From positions 1-22,748 of IMG/VR virus record IMGVR_UViG_3300007734_000485: 22,748 nt of DNA; one strand, given 5' to 3'. Positions 13,427 through 20,847 of the stretch are shown piece by piece. Each line of letters starts with the position of its first letter. The first letter of the stretch is position 1. Under the pieces are notes generated by a model, which worked only from the letters and a program-made list of their open reading frames with translations, had not been told where the DNA came from and made no database searches. The DNA comes from a virus. The position numbers and the translations under genes are program-made.

Positions 13427-14738
13427 CATCGCCATCGTGCCTCGCCCTCAGTTGGCGAGCTACCTGCACCGCACGCAACGCTGGGCGGTCATGGTCCTCC
13501 ACCGCCGCGCTGGGAAGTCGTTTGTTTGCATTCAAGACCTCATCGTGAAGGCGCTCCAGCATAAGCGCAGTGGGCCTCCACTCCGCTATGCCTATGTGGC
13601 TCCGACCCGCGAGCAAGCGAAGGACATCGCGTGGAAGTACCTTGTGCAGTTCACCTCGCAGATACCCGGCGTGGTCATCAACAAGGCCGATCTCGCGATC
13701 ACCTTTCACAATGGCGCGACCATCCGACTCTACTCTGGCGAGGCGTTCGAGCGCCTGCGCGGAATTTATTTGGATGGCGTGGTTATGGACGAGGCCGCCG
13801 ATCTCGATCCGGCGGCATGGGACAATGTCATTCGGCCCACGCTCACCGACTACAATGGCTGGGCGACATGGGTCGGCACGCCGAAGGGCAGGAATCTCTT
13901 CTGGAAGCAATGGAACCGCGCCTGCGCGGACAGCGAGTGGTTTTCGCTCATGCAACGGGCCAGCGAGTCGGGGATCATTCCTGCCAGCGAACTCGATGAC
14001 ATCCGCAAAGGCACGACCGAGAATGCCTATCAGCAGGAATACGAGTGCAGTTTCAACGTGGGCCGTCCGGGTGCGATCTATGTGCGAAGCCTCGAAAAGG
14101 CCCGCGCTGAGAAGCGGGTGACCAATGACATCCTGTGGTTCAAGGAACTTCCGACATACACCTCATGGGATGTGGGCGCTCCACTCAACCAGAAGGTGTG
14201 GATATGGCAGATGGTCGGTGACCGCATCAATTACATCGAGGCATTGAGCGGTTCCGATGAGTGCGCTACGCCAGCGGACTGGGCGGCACGGCTCAAGGCC
14301 AAGCAGTATGGCTACGGAGGGCATTTCATCCCACACGATGCCGCAGCGGAGGTCGGTGGACTCTGGCAGGAGGCGCTGGGCCGCAGCGGGCTAACTGGCG
14401 TCTGTCCTGTGCCGCGACAGATATCGGTATGGGATGGGATCAATCTCGCCAACGATGCGTTCCCTCGCATCTCGATCAATGAGTCCGGGTGCGCCGAAGG
14501 ACTTGAGGCGCTCGATGCCTACCATGCCAAGGAGGAGCGCGATGGGGTCACCATCAAAGATGTGCCGGTGCATGACTGGTCATCGCACTACGCCGATGCG
14601 TTCAGCCTCTCGCACCAAGCCATCAAGCGCGGGATGGTGATTGACCGCAGCGCGATCCCACGGAAGGCCGAGCGAGGTGAGGCGACTAGAGTGGTGGCAG
14701 GGTTCCGAGGGGGTGGATTCGGAAAGGTGAGACGATAG
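13413..14738 (+). CDS. terL: Terminase large subunit
   Basis: 441 residues from GTG 13413, which overlaps the small-subunit gene by 14 bases; the frame further upstream is a shadow of that gene. ATPase: Walker A HRRAGKS (30-36), Walker B VVMDEA (123-128) and coupling region WVGTPKG (153-159). Nuclease: Asp253 in SWDVG, Asp309 in PHDAA, and Asp388 or Asp395 in VHDWSSHYADAF, an RNase H-like metal site. The protein pumps DNA into the prohead and cuts concatemers. Its length and domain order are normal for the family. Confidence 0.92.
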   Translation: MAKINIAIVPRPQLASYLHRTQRWAVMVLHRRAGKSFVCIQDLIVKALQHKRSGPPLRYAYVAPTREQAKDIAWKYLVQFTSQIPGVVINKADLAITFHNGATIRLYSGEAFERLRGIYLDGVVMDEAADLDPAAWDNVIRPTLTDYNGWATWVGTPKGRNLFWKQWNRACADSEWFSLMQRASESGIIPASELDDIRKGTTENAYQQEYECSFNVGRPGAIYVRSLEKARAEKRVTNDILWFKELPTYTSWDVGAPLNQKVWIWQMVGDRINYIEALSGSDECATPADWAARLKAKQYGYGGHFIPHDAAAEVGGLWQEALGRSGLTGVCPVPRQISVWDGINLANDAFPRISINESGCAEGLEALDAYHAKEERDGVTIKDVPVHDWSSHYADAFSLSHQAIKRGMVIDRSAIPRKAERGEATRVVAGFRGGGFGKVRR

Positions 14739-14768
14739 GGGGACCCAAGAACGATTTAATAAGTCCCC
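14739..14768 (+). terminator. Inverted repeat behind terL
   Basis: GGGGAC (14739-14744) and GTCCCC (14763-14768) can pair across an AT-rich 18-nt loop, directly after the terL stop and before the next start. There is no T-run beyond TT. Confidence 0.3.
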
Positions 14769-14774
14769 TTGCCA

Positions 14775-15170
14775 ATGAATCGCCAAATCGAACTTCAAAT
14801 CCTCGACCTCTACCGGCGCTACCCGCAGCCGCGATCCTTCGCCGAGGAGGTCGAACTCACCGCATGGAATGGTGTCGTCATCAACACCGAGGATTTCTTT
14901 ATGCTCGCCCGTCCGGTGGACATCCACGACCCGGAGGAACGCTGGCGCGATGCCGCCTGCACCTACCATAGGTTGTGTCAGAACTGCTGGCTGATCACAA
15001 TATATTGTGGTATCAGTCAAAATAATCCTTGCCATTTTGCCCCTTACCCCCTTCCTTTGATCGCATGGAGTCGTCGAAATCGACCGCTCCGAATCTACGA
15101 AACCAGCAAAATCCAACCACGATGCGACTCATTGACCACCAAGCCAACCCCATCCTTTCGCCTGTCCTAG
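14775..15170 (+). CDS. Hypothetical protein between terminase and portal; C-terminal half doubtful
   Basis: 131 residues from ATG 14775. The first 75 residues (IELQILDLYRRYPQPRSFAEEVELTAW and EDFFMLARPVDIHDPEERWRDAA) look like a real small phage protein. After about nt 15000 the frame passes through a palindrome and an inverted motif copy and becomes Pro/Arg-rich without character; it then overlaps the next gene by about 49 bases. The original stop may have been lost by an insertion. No family is assigned. Confidence 0.5.
   Translation: MNRQIELQILDLYRRYPQPRSFAEEVELTAWNGVVINTEDFFMLARPVDIHDPEERWRDAACTYHRLCQNCWLITIYCGISQNNPCHFAPYPLPLIAWSRRNRPLRIYETSKIQPRCDSLTTKPTPSFRLS
14996..15022 (-). promoter_or_regulatory. 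Inverted TTTTGACTGATACC copy joined to a 14-bp palindrome
   Basis: The complement of the exact motif lies at 15009-15022. It abuts CACAATATATTGTG (14996-15009), a perfect palindrome. CTGAT (14991-14995) and ATCAG (15012-15016) extend the stem with a 2-nt bulge, so one arm of the hairpin consists of motif sequence. It is the only copy in this orientation. Confidence 0.6.
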
Positions 15171-15577
15171 CATGGTTCGGAGGTGGAGCAAAGGGACCGA
15201 GTGCGGCAGAAAAGAAAGCTGCCGCTGATCAGACTGCTGCCGGAGAGGCTCGCGCAGCCAAGCAATCCGCTATGATGAAGGAGCAGATGGTCATGCAAGG
15301 GCAGCAGGCCGCTGCACAAAAGGCCGCACAGGAAAAGCAACTGGAGCAAATGCGCGTGGAGCGTGAAGCCGCACTGGCAGAACAAAAGCGGTTGGCTGAA
15401 TTGTCGCAGGCGTCCATCGAAGCCAATCGACCCTCACCCGGCGCTCAAGTGGATACCAATGCACCCGATGACCAAGCTGCCGCTGCGCAGCGCCGTAGGG
15501 GAATGCGTAAAAGCATCCTTGCCGGAGAGAGCAATCAATCGGGATATGATCCCAACAAGCGCACCACTCTTGGCTAG
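15122..15577 (+). CDS. Ala/Gln-rich structural protein upstream of portal
   Basis: 151 residues from ATG 15122; in-frame starts at 15029 and 15065 exist but add poor sequence. A short hydrophobic or Gly-rich N-terminal part (LAWFGGG) is followed by a long Ala/Gln/Lys/Glu helix (about 25-105) likely to form a coiled coil, then a C-terminal motif QRRRGMRKSILAGE. A similar Gly-x-x-Ser/Thr-Ile-Leu end is common in small head proteins of podovirus-like phages. The stop is immediately followed by a motif copy and the portal gene. A virion role is inferred from this. Confidence 0.65.
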   Translation: MRLIDHQANPILSPVLAWFGGGAKGPSAAEKKAAADQTAAGEARAAKQSAMMKEQMVMQGQQAAAQKAAQEKQLEQMRVEREAALAEQKRLAELSQASIEANRPSPGAQVDTNAPDDQAAAAQRRRGMRKSILAGESNQSGYDPNKRTTLG

Positions 15578-15591
15578 TTTTGACTGATACC
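15578..15591 (+). promoter_or_regulatory. TTTTGACTGATACC motif, copy 5
   Basis: Exact copy filling nearly the whole gap: it starts the base after the stop at 15577 and ends one base before the portal ATG at 15593, leaving no room for a ribosome binding site. Confidence 0.75.
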
Positions 15592-15592
15592 G

Positions 15593-17251
15593 ATGAACGG
15601 CAATAACCCCGAACTCGCGGACAAGGTCATTCAGCGTCATGCTGAGTTGGTCCATCAGCGTGCGACTTGGGAGTCACTCTGGGAGGACATTGCGAAGTAT
15701 GTGATGCCTCGCAAGGCGTCGATGTTCACTCAGACGACATCGCCATCCACGGATGATGAGTCGCAACTCTTCGACGCAACTGCGGTGCGGGCGAACATGA
15801 TCTTGGCCAATGGTCAACTCTCATGGATGACCCCACTCGAAAGCCGGTGGTTCTCACTGGAACCTCCGAAGGCCATGGAGTCTGAGGATGAGGTAGAGCA
15901 ATGGTTCAAGCGTTGCACCGAGGTCATGCAGGCTGAACTTTCGCGCAGTAATTTCTACACCGAAATCCACGAACTCTACTTGGACCGAGGATGCTTCGGG
16001 ACCGCAGCGATTCTTGTCGAAGGGGGAAAGAACAACTCGCTCAACTTCACCAAGCTCGACATGGGAAGCTTTGCGATCTCCGAGGACGACGAGGGATATG
16101 TGGACACGCTCTCCCGCGAGTACGAGGTCACGGCTCGGCAGGCCGCGCTCAAGTTCGGCATCGAGAACCTCACCGAGGCGATGCGAAAGGATTTAGAGAA
16201 GCCCAACTCAAATAAGAAATTCACCTGCATCCACCTCATATCTCCTCGCGGACCGGGTGAGATTGAGGATGGCAAGCGCGATGGGGCCAACAAACCCTAC
16301 GCCTCTGTCTATGTCGAGAAGGCGACCAAGCATGTCTTCCTCAAATCGGGCTTCGATGAGCAACCGTTCTTCGTCACCCGCTATCTCAAGTGGAAGAACA
16401 GCGAGTGCTACGGCTACTCCCCAAGCTGGACCGCGCTGCCGGAGTGCAAGCAACTCAACTTTCTTGAGAAGCAACTCGATTCTCTGGCAGAGATTCACGC
16501 CTTCCCTCGCATCCTCATCCCTGCGGGGTTCGATGGCGACATCGACCTGCGTGCGGGAGGCGTGACGTATTTCGATCCCAACAACCCCGGAGCGACCCCG
16601 AAGGAGTGGGGAACAGGCGGGCGCTACGACATCGGCGTCGAGCGGGCTGAGAGCAAGCGCAAGGCGATCAATGAGGCATTCCATGTGGACCTCTTCCAGA
16701 TGTTCGCTCAACTCCAGAAGCAGATGACCGCCCGCGAAGTCGCGGAACGTGCGAGCGAAAAGCTCATCCAATTTTCTCCGACCTTCGCTCGTCTCACGAC
16801 CGAGCTATTCAATCCGCTCCTTCGCCGGGTATTCGCGATCCTTGCCCGTGCTGGCAAGTTCCCGCCGCCACCAGAGGCTTTCCAGATGACCGGCATGGTT
16901 CCCGATCCAGAGGTCGCCTACAACAGCAGGATCGCACTTGCGATCAAGTCGCTCGAAAACGCCGCTTTCATCCGCACCAGCGAGATGCTCCTGCCCTTTG
17001 CCAATCTTCGCCCGGAGATGCTGGACAACTTTGACTTTGACGAGATCACCCGCGACATGGCCCGCAACGATGGCCTGCCAGCCCGCTGGCTCATGGATGA
17101 GGAAATGGTCGCACAGACCCGCGCCCAGCGAGCGCAGGCCGCACAAGCTCAAGCGCAGGCGCAGCAGATGGAACAGGCCGCAGCCATCGGCAAGGCCGGT
17201 AGTGTGAAGGCAGACTCGGCCATCGCTCAAATGCTCCCCGGTATGGCATGA
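15593..17251 (+). CDS. Portal (head-to-tail connector) protein
   Basis: 552 residues, the usual size for T7-type connector proteins. Recognisable segments: WESLWEDIAKYVMPRKA near the N-terminus, WMTPLESRWFSL, a central LKWKNSECYGYSPSWTALPECKQLNFLEKQ, and QMTAREVAERASEKLIQFSPTFARL followed by ELFNPLLRRVFAILARAGK toward the C-terminus; the tail is Gln/Ala-rich. Portals form the dodecameric ring through which DNA is packaged and ejected. The start sits one base after a motif copy, which fixes it well. Confidence 0.9.
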   Translation: MNGNNPELADKVIQRHAELVHQRATWESLWEDIAKYVMPRKASMFTQTTSPSTDDESQLFDATAVRANMILANGQLSWMTPLESRWFSLEPPKAMESEDEVEQWFKRCTEVMQAELSRSNFYTEIHELYLDRGCFGTAAILVEGGKNNSLNFTKLDMGSFAISEDDEGYVDTLSREYEVTARQAALKFGIENLTEAMRKDLEKPNSNKKFTCIHLISPRGPGEIEDGKRDGANKPYASVYVEKATKHVFLKSGFDEQPFFVTRYLKWKNSECYGYSPSWTALPECKQLNFLEKQLDSLAEIHAFPRILIPAGFDGDIDLRAGGVTYFDPNNPGATPKEWGTGGRYDIGVERAESKRKAINEAFHVDLFQMFAQLQKQMTAREVAERASEKLIQFSPTFARLTTELFNPLLRRVFAILARAGKFPPPPEAFQMTGMVPDPEVAYNSRIALAIKSLENAAFIRTSEMLLPFANLRPEMLDNFDFDEITRDMARNDGLPARWLMDEEMVAQTRAQRAQAAQAQAQAQQMEQAAAIGKAGSVKADSAIAQMLPGMA

Positions 17252-17544
17252 TGGCTCCCGAAGACAAAGCCAGTGCCCTTCAGCGCGAGCGTGAGCGCCA
17301 GCGCCTCACCAACGCCTACCACCGTGTATTCAATACGAAGGATGGCGCACTGATTATCGCGGACATCAAGCAGCAGTTCGCGACCGACTCGCAGGTCTTC
17401 CTGCCCGGCTACGATTTCAACCCCGTGGTCGCCGCGCTCCGCGATGGCCAGCGAGGCGTCCTCATACACATCGAGACCATGCTTCGCCGCCCCGTCATCG
17501 CGGATGGCGACATCGAAACTCCCAAACGCAAAGTCAAAAAATGA
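17248..17544 (+). CDS. Bbp19-like small virion protein
   Basis: 98 residues overlapping the portal stop. The RLTNAYHRVFNTKDGALIIADIKQQF...FLPGYDFNPVVAALRDGQRGVLIHIETML layout matches the small Bbp19-type proteins found next to portals of podovirus-like phages. They are virion-associated, with no proven biochemical role known to me. Tail is basic (RKVKK). Confidence 0.65.
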   Translation: MMAPEDKASALQRERERQRLTNAYHRVFNTKDGALIIADIKQQFATDSQVFLPGYDFNPVVAALRDGQRGVLIHIETMLRRPVIADGDIETPKRKVKK

Positions 17545-17705
17545 GCAAAAAAAATACCGACATCCCACCTCGCCCCGATATGGACCCCATGCTTGGAGAC
17601 AAGACCATCGCGCTTGTCGAATGGCTTCGCGACTACGCCCCAGAGGAATTCCAAAAGACCTACGCCGGTCGTGAGACCCATCTCGGTTACCACCCCGAAG
17701 AGTAG
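17541..17705 (+). CDS. Small hypothetical late protein
   Basis: 54 residues, beginning MSKKNTDIPPRPDMDPMLGDKT. ATGA overlap with the Bbp19-like gene. The centre (IALVEWLRDYAPEEFQKTYAGRETHLGYHP) is helical and acidic. It ends 5 bases before a motif copy. Unknown role; position suggests a head or assembly protein. Confidence 0.6.
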   Translation: MSKKNTDIPPRPDMDPMLGDKTIALVEWLRDYAPEEFQKTYAGRETHLGYHPEE

Positions 17706-17710
17706 GTCTG

Positions 17711-17724
17711 TTTTGACTGATACC
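17711..17724 (+). promoter_or_regulatory. TTTTGACTGATACC motif, copy 6
   Basis: Exact copy between the stop at 17705 and the scaffold ATG at 17729, four bases before the start and with no ribosome binding site. Confidence 0.75.
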
Positions 17725-17728
17725 ATTT

Positions 17729-18589
17729 ATGGAAGACACCACCGACACCTCCTCCGAGCAGAGTTTGCTCGACACAGGAGCCGCCACCAACGCCGAAGCG
17801 CCTAGCGCAACGGAGACAACAACCGCAACGCAACACACAGGCTACGTCAACCCGGACGGCACATTTGCCGAGGGGTGGGCGAATAACCTCCCGGAGGATT
17901 CCGCCGCCTACAAGGACACGCTCTCGAAATACAAGAGCGTTCCCGACATGGCCAAGGCGCTCGCGAATGCGAATGCGCTGATCGGAAAGAAGCTCGGTGT
18001 ACCGAATGAAAAATCTTCGCCCGAAGAGGTCGCGGCATTTCGTCGTTCGCTCGGGGTTCCCGATTCCATTGAAGAGTACAAGTTCGCTCCCGATGCGCTC
18101 CCAGAGGGCATGACGTGGGATGACAACAACGTCAAAAACTACGCTGAGATCGCGCACAAGCACAACATCCCGCCATCCGCGATGAAGGCGCTCGTCACCG
18201 AGCACGCGAAGATGGAGCACTTCAAAATGCAGGGCATGCAGGCGCAGATCGAGAAGCAGCATGTCGAGGCGGTCAACACCCTCAAGAAGGAGTGGGGTGG
18301 GGAGTTTGACAAGAACATCGGCCTCGCCAAGCAAGCGGCCAAGCTCGCGGGCGTGAATGCCAACTCACAGGGATTCGCAGACCCCGAAGTCGTGCGGGGC
18401 TTTGTGCGCATGGCTCAAATGATGAGCGAGGACAAGGTCGGACGCTCGATGAGTGGCTCCGAGTTTATGACCGGCTCGGCACGCGCCAAGGACATCATGA
18501 GTAATCCCGACAACTCTTGGCACAAGCGTTACATGGAGGGCGACCGCGAGGCAGCGACCCTGGTGACCGGCTTGCTCAAGCAGGGATGA
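17729..18589 (+). CDS. Capsid scaffolding/assembly protein
   Basis: 286 residues, highly charged, with a Thr/Ser/Glu/Ala-rich unstructured N-terminus (1-40) followed by a WANNLPEDSAAYKDTLSKYKSVPDMAKALANANALIGKK segment and long helices, without Cys. These are the marks of phage scaffolding proteins, and the position directly before the major capsid gene fits. It would form a temporary inner core for prohead assembly. Confidence 0.8.
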   Translation: MEDTTDTSSEQSLLDTGAATNAEAPSATETTTATQHTGYVNPDGTFAEGWANNLPEDSAAYKDTLSKYKSVPDMAKALANANALIGKKLGVPNEKSSPEEVAAFRRSLGVPDSIEEYKFAPDALPEGMTWDDNNVKNYAEIAHKHNIPPSAMKALVTEHAKMEHFKMQGMQAQIEKQHVEAVNTLKKEWGGEFDKNIGLAKQAAKLAGVNANSQGFADPEVVRGFVRMAQMMSEDKVGRSMSGSEFMTGSARAKDIMSNPDNSWHKRYMEGDREAATLVTGLLKQG

Positions 18590-18595
18590 CAATTT

Positions 18596-18666
18596 CGCGG
18601 GGTGGAGAAAAGGTATCTTGCAAGGCCCATACCCTTGAGTTCCGGGTTCGACTCCCGGCCCCGCAA
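18596..18666 (+). tRNA. Initiator-type tRNA, anticodon CAU
   Basis: 71 nt without CCA; all arms close. Acceptor CGCGGGG (18596-18602) pairs with CCCCGC (18659-18664) and leaves the C1xA72 mismatch that marks bacterial initiator tRNAs. D stem GAGA/TCTT (18605-18608 with 18616-18619) has the A11:U24 pair, a second initiator mark. Anticodon stem CAAGG/CCTTG (18621-18625, 18633-18637) encloses loop CCCATAC with CAT at 18628-18630. T arm CCGGG-TTCGACT-CCCGG (18642-18658). Two of the three expected G:C pairs at 29-31/39-41 are kept (A29:U41 is not). Position 33 is C instead of nearly universal U. CCA is not encoded beyond its first C. It sits in the late operon between scaffold and capsid. It could be functional, or a decayed copy of a host tRNA-fMet. 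Confidence 0.8.
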
Positions 18667-18682
18667 CTTTTCTGAAAATATG

Positions 18683-18696
18683 TTTTGACTGATACT
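18683..18696 (+). promoter_or_regulatory. TTTTGACTGATACT, near copy 7
   Basis: One mismatch at the last base. It lies 16 nt downstream of the tRNA, with no ORF of its own after it; the next gene (capsid) has its own copy at 18823. Confidence 0.65.
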
Positions 18697-18746
18697 CAAT
18701 CGGGCTGAAACGTAAGACCGTCAGAGCAGACACCTCCTCGTTGAGC

Positions 18747-18808
18747 CTGCTCCCTAATACCCGCCGCCGCTGACCCCACACGGGACACTCGGAAAGCGAA
18801 GGGAGCAG
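18747..18808 (+). repeat. Inverted repeat in the capsid leader
   Basis: CTGCTCCC (18747-18754) and GGGAGCAG (18801-18808) can pair. The stretch between the two motif copies (18697-18822) has no convincing ORF and could be a structured leader or small RNA. Confidence 0.35.
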
Positions 18809-18822
18809 AACAAATCCATCAG

Positions 18823-18836
18823 TTTCGACTGATACC
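18823..18836 (+). promoter_or_regulatory. TTTCGACTGATACC, near copy 8
   Basis: One mismatch (T to C at position 4). It lies 25 nt before the capsid ATG, which also has AAAGGA at a normal distance. Confidence 0.65.
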
Positions 18837-18861
18837 AACCCAACTCAACCAAAGGAATAAA

Positions 18862-19767
18862 ATGGCAGACTTAAACGGCGTTCTCACGAACGTACCCAAT
18901 CACTACACAACCCAGTTCGATAGCAACTGGAAACACCTCGTTCAGCAAAAGAACAGCAAGCTGAAAGAATACGTCACCATCGATTCAATCGAAGGTAAGG
19001 AGAAATCCTACAATCAAATCGACGCAACCTCGATGACGCAGATCACGGATCGCTCACGCGACACCCGGATCAGCGATCAAGCGATGGCCAAGCGTTGGAT
19101 TCGCCCGCAGCAATACGACTGCGCCAAGCTCGTAGACGAGTGGGACGAGCAACTCCTCGGTGAGGTTGTCCTTCCGACTAGCCCGATCATCCAATCGCAC
19201 GCTCAAGCTTATGCTCGTACCTGCGACACGATCATCATCGGTGCTCTCGGCGGAACGGCCTACACAGGCACGACCGGAACAACGGCGACTGTATTGCCAG
19301 CAGGCCAGAAGGTCGCTGTCAACTATGTCGAAACCGGCACTGCTGCCAATAGCGGACTCACTATCGCCAAGCTCCGTGCCGCGAAGTTCCTCTTTGACAG
19401 CAACGAAATTGACGAGGAAGAGGAGCGCATCATGGTGGTCAGCGCCAAACAACTTCAAGACCTGCTCCGCACGATTGAAGTCACAAGCCAAGACTACAAC
19501 AGCGTTCGCGCTTTGGTGGACGGTCAACTGAATACCTTCATGGGATTCAAGTTCCGCCGCAGCCAACTCCTCGGCAAAGTCTCCACCGTTCGTTCCTGCT
19601 ACGCCTACGTCAAGTCGGGCGTGATCTTGGCCGAGCGTGGACTCAAGACTCACATGGACGTCCGCACGGACCTCTCGCACTCCCTTCAAATCCGCTCCGT
19701 GGCCAGCCTCGCCGCTGTCCGCATGGAAGAGAAGAAGGTCGTCGAGATCGCTTGCGACGAAGCTTAA
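18862..19767 (+). CDS. Major capsid protein
   Basis: 301 residues with AAAGGAATAAA before the ATG, one of the few clear ribosome binding sites in the late region. N-terminal arm (YTTQFDSNWKHLVQQKNSKLKEYV), then RISDQAMAKRWIRPQQYDCAKLVDEWDEQLLGE, a Gly/Thr-rich loop around residues 130-145, and SAKQLQDLLRTIEVTSQDYNSV with the typical capsid C-terminal strand pattern. Size and neighbours fit the HK97-fold shell protein of podovirus-like phages. It lies between scaffold and tail genes, with a terminator behind it. Confidence 0.88.
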   Translation: MADLNGVLTNVPNHYTTQFDSNWKHLVQQKNSKLKEYVTIDSIEGKEKSYNQIDATSMTQITDRSRDTRISDQAMAKRWIRPQQYDCAKLVDEWDEQLLGEVVLPTSPIIQSHAQAYARTCDTIIIGALGGTAYTGTTGTTATVLPAGQKVAVNYVETGTAANSGLTIAKLRAAKFLFDSNEIDEEEERIMVVSAKQLQDLLRTIEVTSQDYNSVRALVDGQLNTFMGFKFRRSQLLGKVSTVRSCYAYVKSGVILAERGLKTHMDVRTDLSHSLQIRSVASLAAVRMEEKKVVEIACDEA

Positions 19768-19781
19768 AAAAAGCACCCCGC

Positions 19782-19816
19782 TGGCAGACCGGGACAATGT
19801 CTGCCACCCACTTTTT
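19782..19816 (+). terminator. Intrinsic terminator behind the capsid gene
   Basis: Perfect stem TGGCAGAC (19782-19789) with GTCTGCCA (19799-19806), followed by CCCAC and five T (19812-19816). An upstream A-run allows an extended or bidirectional hairpin. It lies 14 bases after the capsid stop, which would give capsid mRNA its own end. Confidence 0.75.
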
Positions 19817-19836
19817 AACTCTCTCTACCTGCCTCA

Positions 19837-20847
19837 ATGACGGACGTTCAAATCTGCAACTTGGCCCTCGCTCGACTTGGTGATGCTCGTATCACTTCGC
19901 TCGCCGATGCGACCGCACAGGCGCAGTATTGCACGCTCTTCTACACGCAGACGGTCGCTGAACTCCAATCGGAGTTCGATTGGCAGTTCTGCCGCAAGCA
20001 GGTCAATCTCACCACCGCCACGACCCCGCTCGGTGGCTACACCTACCAGTACGCTCTCCCTAGCGATTACATCCGTGTTTTTCGTGTCGAGAATATCGAT
20101 GAGAGCGAGAACTTCGGACAATGGGAAATCCTCGGCACTTACCTCCAAACCAATTTCGCCTCTCCCGTCACGTTGGATTACATCGCCAACATCACGGACA
20201 CCACCAAGTACCCTGCGATCTTCACTGAGCTTCTGGCCGTCAAGCTCGCAGGCGTGCTTGCCATGCCACTCACCGGCAGCAAAGACCTCTTCAAGCAATG
20301 CGTGGAACTCTACATGGCCATGCTAGGCAAGCCTGCCTTTGCTCTTGCCACCGAGAAGACCCAAGCGGCCCGAACCACGACTGGTGCTCTCACCGCAACT
20401 GAGATTTGCCGTCAAGCCATCCTACGAGTCGGCAGCGCCCAACTCTTTGAACCCTACGGCGAACCCATGGCGCTCGCCCAGTCTTTCTACGAGGTCACCC
20501 GCGACGAACTTCTCTCCGACTTCCAGTGGTCGTTCACCCGTTCCCAAATCTCCATCTCTAAGGATGCCGCTAATCCCACGACCGGGTACGCATACCGCTA
20601 CGCCATCCCAGCAGGGACGGGGCAGATCATCCGGGTCAACAACATCGACGATGCCGACAACACCGCAAAGTGGGAAGTCGTCGGTGGCTACATCCACACC
20701 GATCTCGTGACCCCCATCGTCGTGGACATCACAACCAAGGTCACCGACCCCACTAAGTTCCCGCCCATCTTTGTCCACATCCTCACCGTCACACTCGCAA
20801 TCAAACTAGCCAGCATCGTTGAACCGAACAACTCACCATCCAAATGA
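19837..20847 (+). CDS. Tail tubular protein A-like, two tandem domains
   Basis: 336 residues. Domain 1 opens with MTDVQICNLALARLGD, an adaptor-protein start seen in T7 gp11-type tail tubular proteins, then FDWQFCRKQVNL, YALPSDYIRVFRVENID and FGQWEILGTYLQTNF. Domain 2 starts at about residue 188 (EICRQAILRVGSAQ) and repeats the same order (FQWSFTRSQISI, YAIPAGTGQIIRVNNID, WEVVGGYIHTDL); the period is 184 residues. Such proteins ring the portal and join the nozzle. The stop overlaps the next gene (ATGA). Two domains in one chain is unusual and could reflect a halved ring subunit count (inference). Confidence 0.75.
   Translation: MTDVQICNLALARLGDARITSLADATAQAQYCTLFYTQTVAELQSEFDWQFCRKQVNLTTATTPLGGYTYQYALPSDYIRVFRVENIDESENFGQWEILGTYLQTNFASPVTLDYIANITDTTKYPAIFTELLAVKLAGVLAMPLTGSKDLFKQCVELYMAMLGKPAFALATEKTQAARTTTGALTATEICRQAILRVGSAQLFEPYGEPMALAQSFYEVTRDELLSDFQWSFTRSQISISKDAANPTTGYAYRYAIPAGTGQIIRVNNIDDADNTAKWEVVGGYIHTDLVTPIVVDITTKVTDPTKFPPIFVHILTVTLAIKLASIVEPNNSPSK

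Noticed and set aside
18612-18617. GGTATC in the tRNA D arm is complementary to GATACC of the motif
   Set aside because: Six pairs only; GGTA is the normal initiator D-loop sequence, so the match is likely chance.
2199-18836. TTGACT within the motif as a standard -35 box
   Set aside because: No TATAAT-like sequence lies 16-18 nt downstream at copies 13036, 15578 or 17711, and at 15578 it would fall inside the portal gene.
18365-18838. Long leftward ORF with a GPGVEPGT-like stretch
   Set aside because: This signature is the antisense translation of a tRNA T arm; the ORF covers the tRNA and the scaffold gene and has no other support.
19054-19797. Leftward 247-codon ORF over the capsid gene
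   Set aside because: Shadow of the codon bias of the major capsid gene; low protein character.
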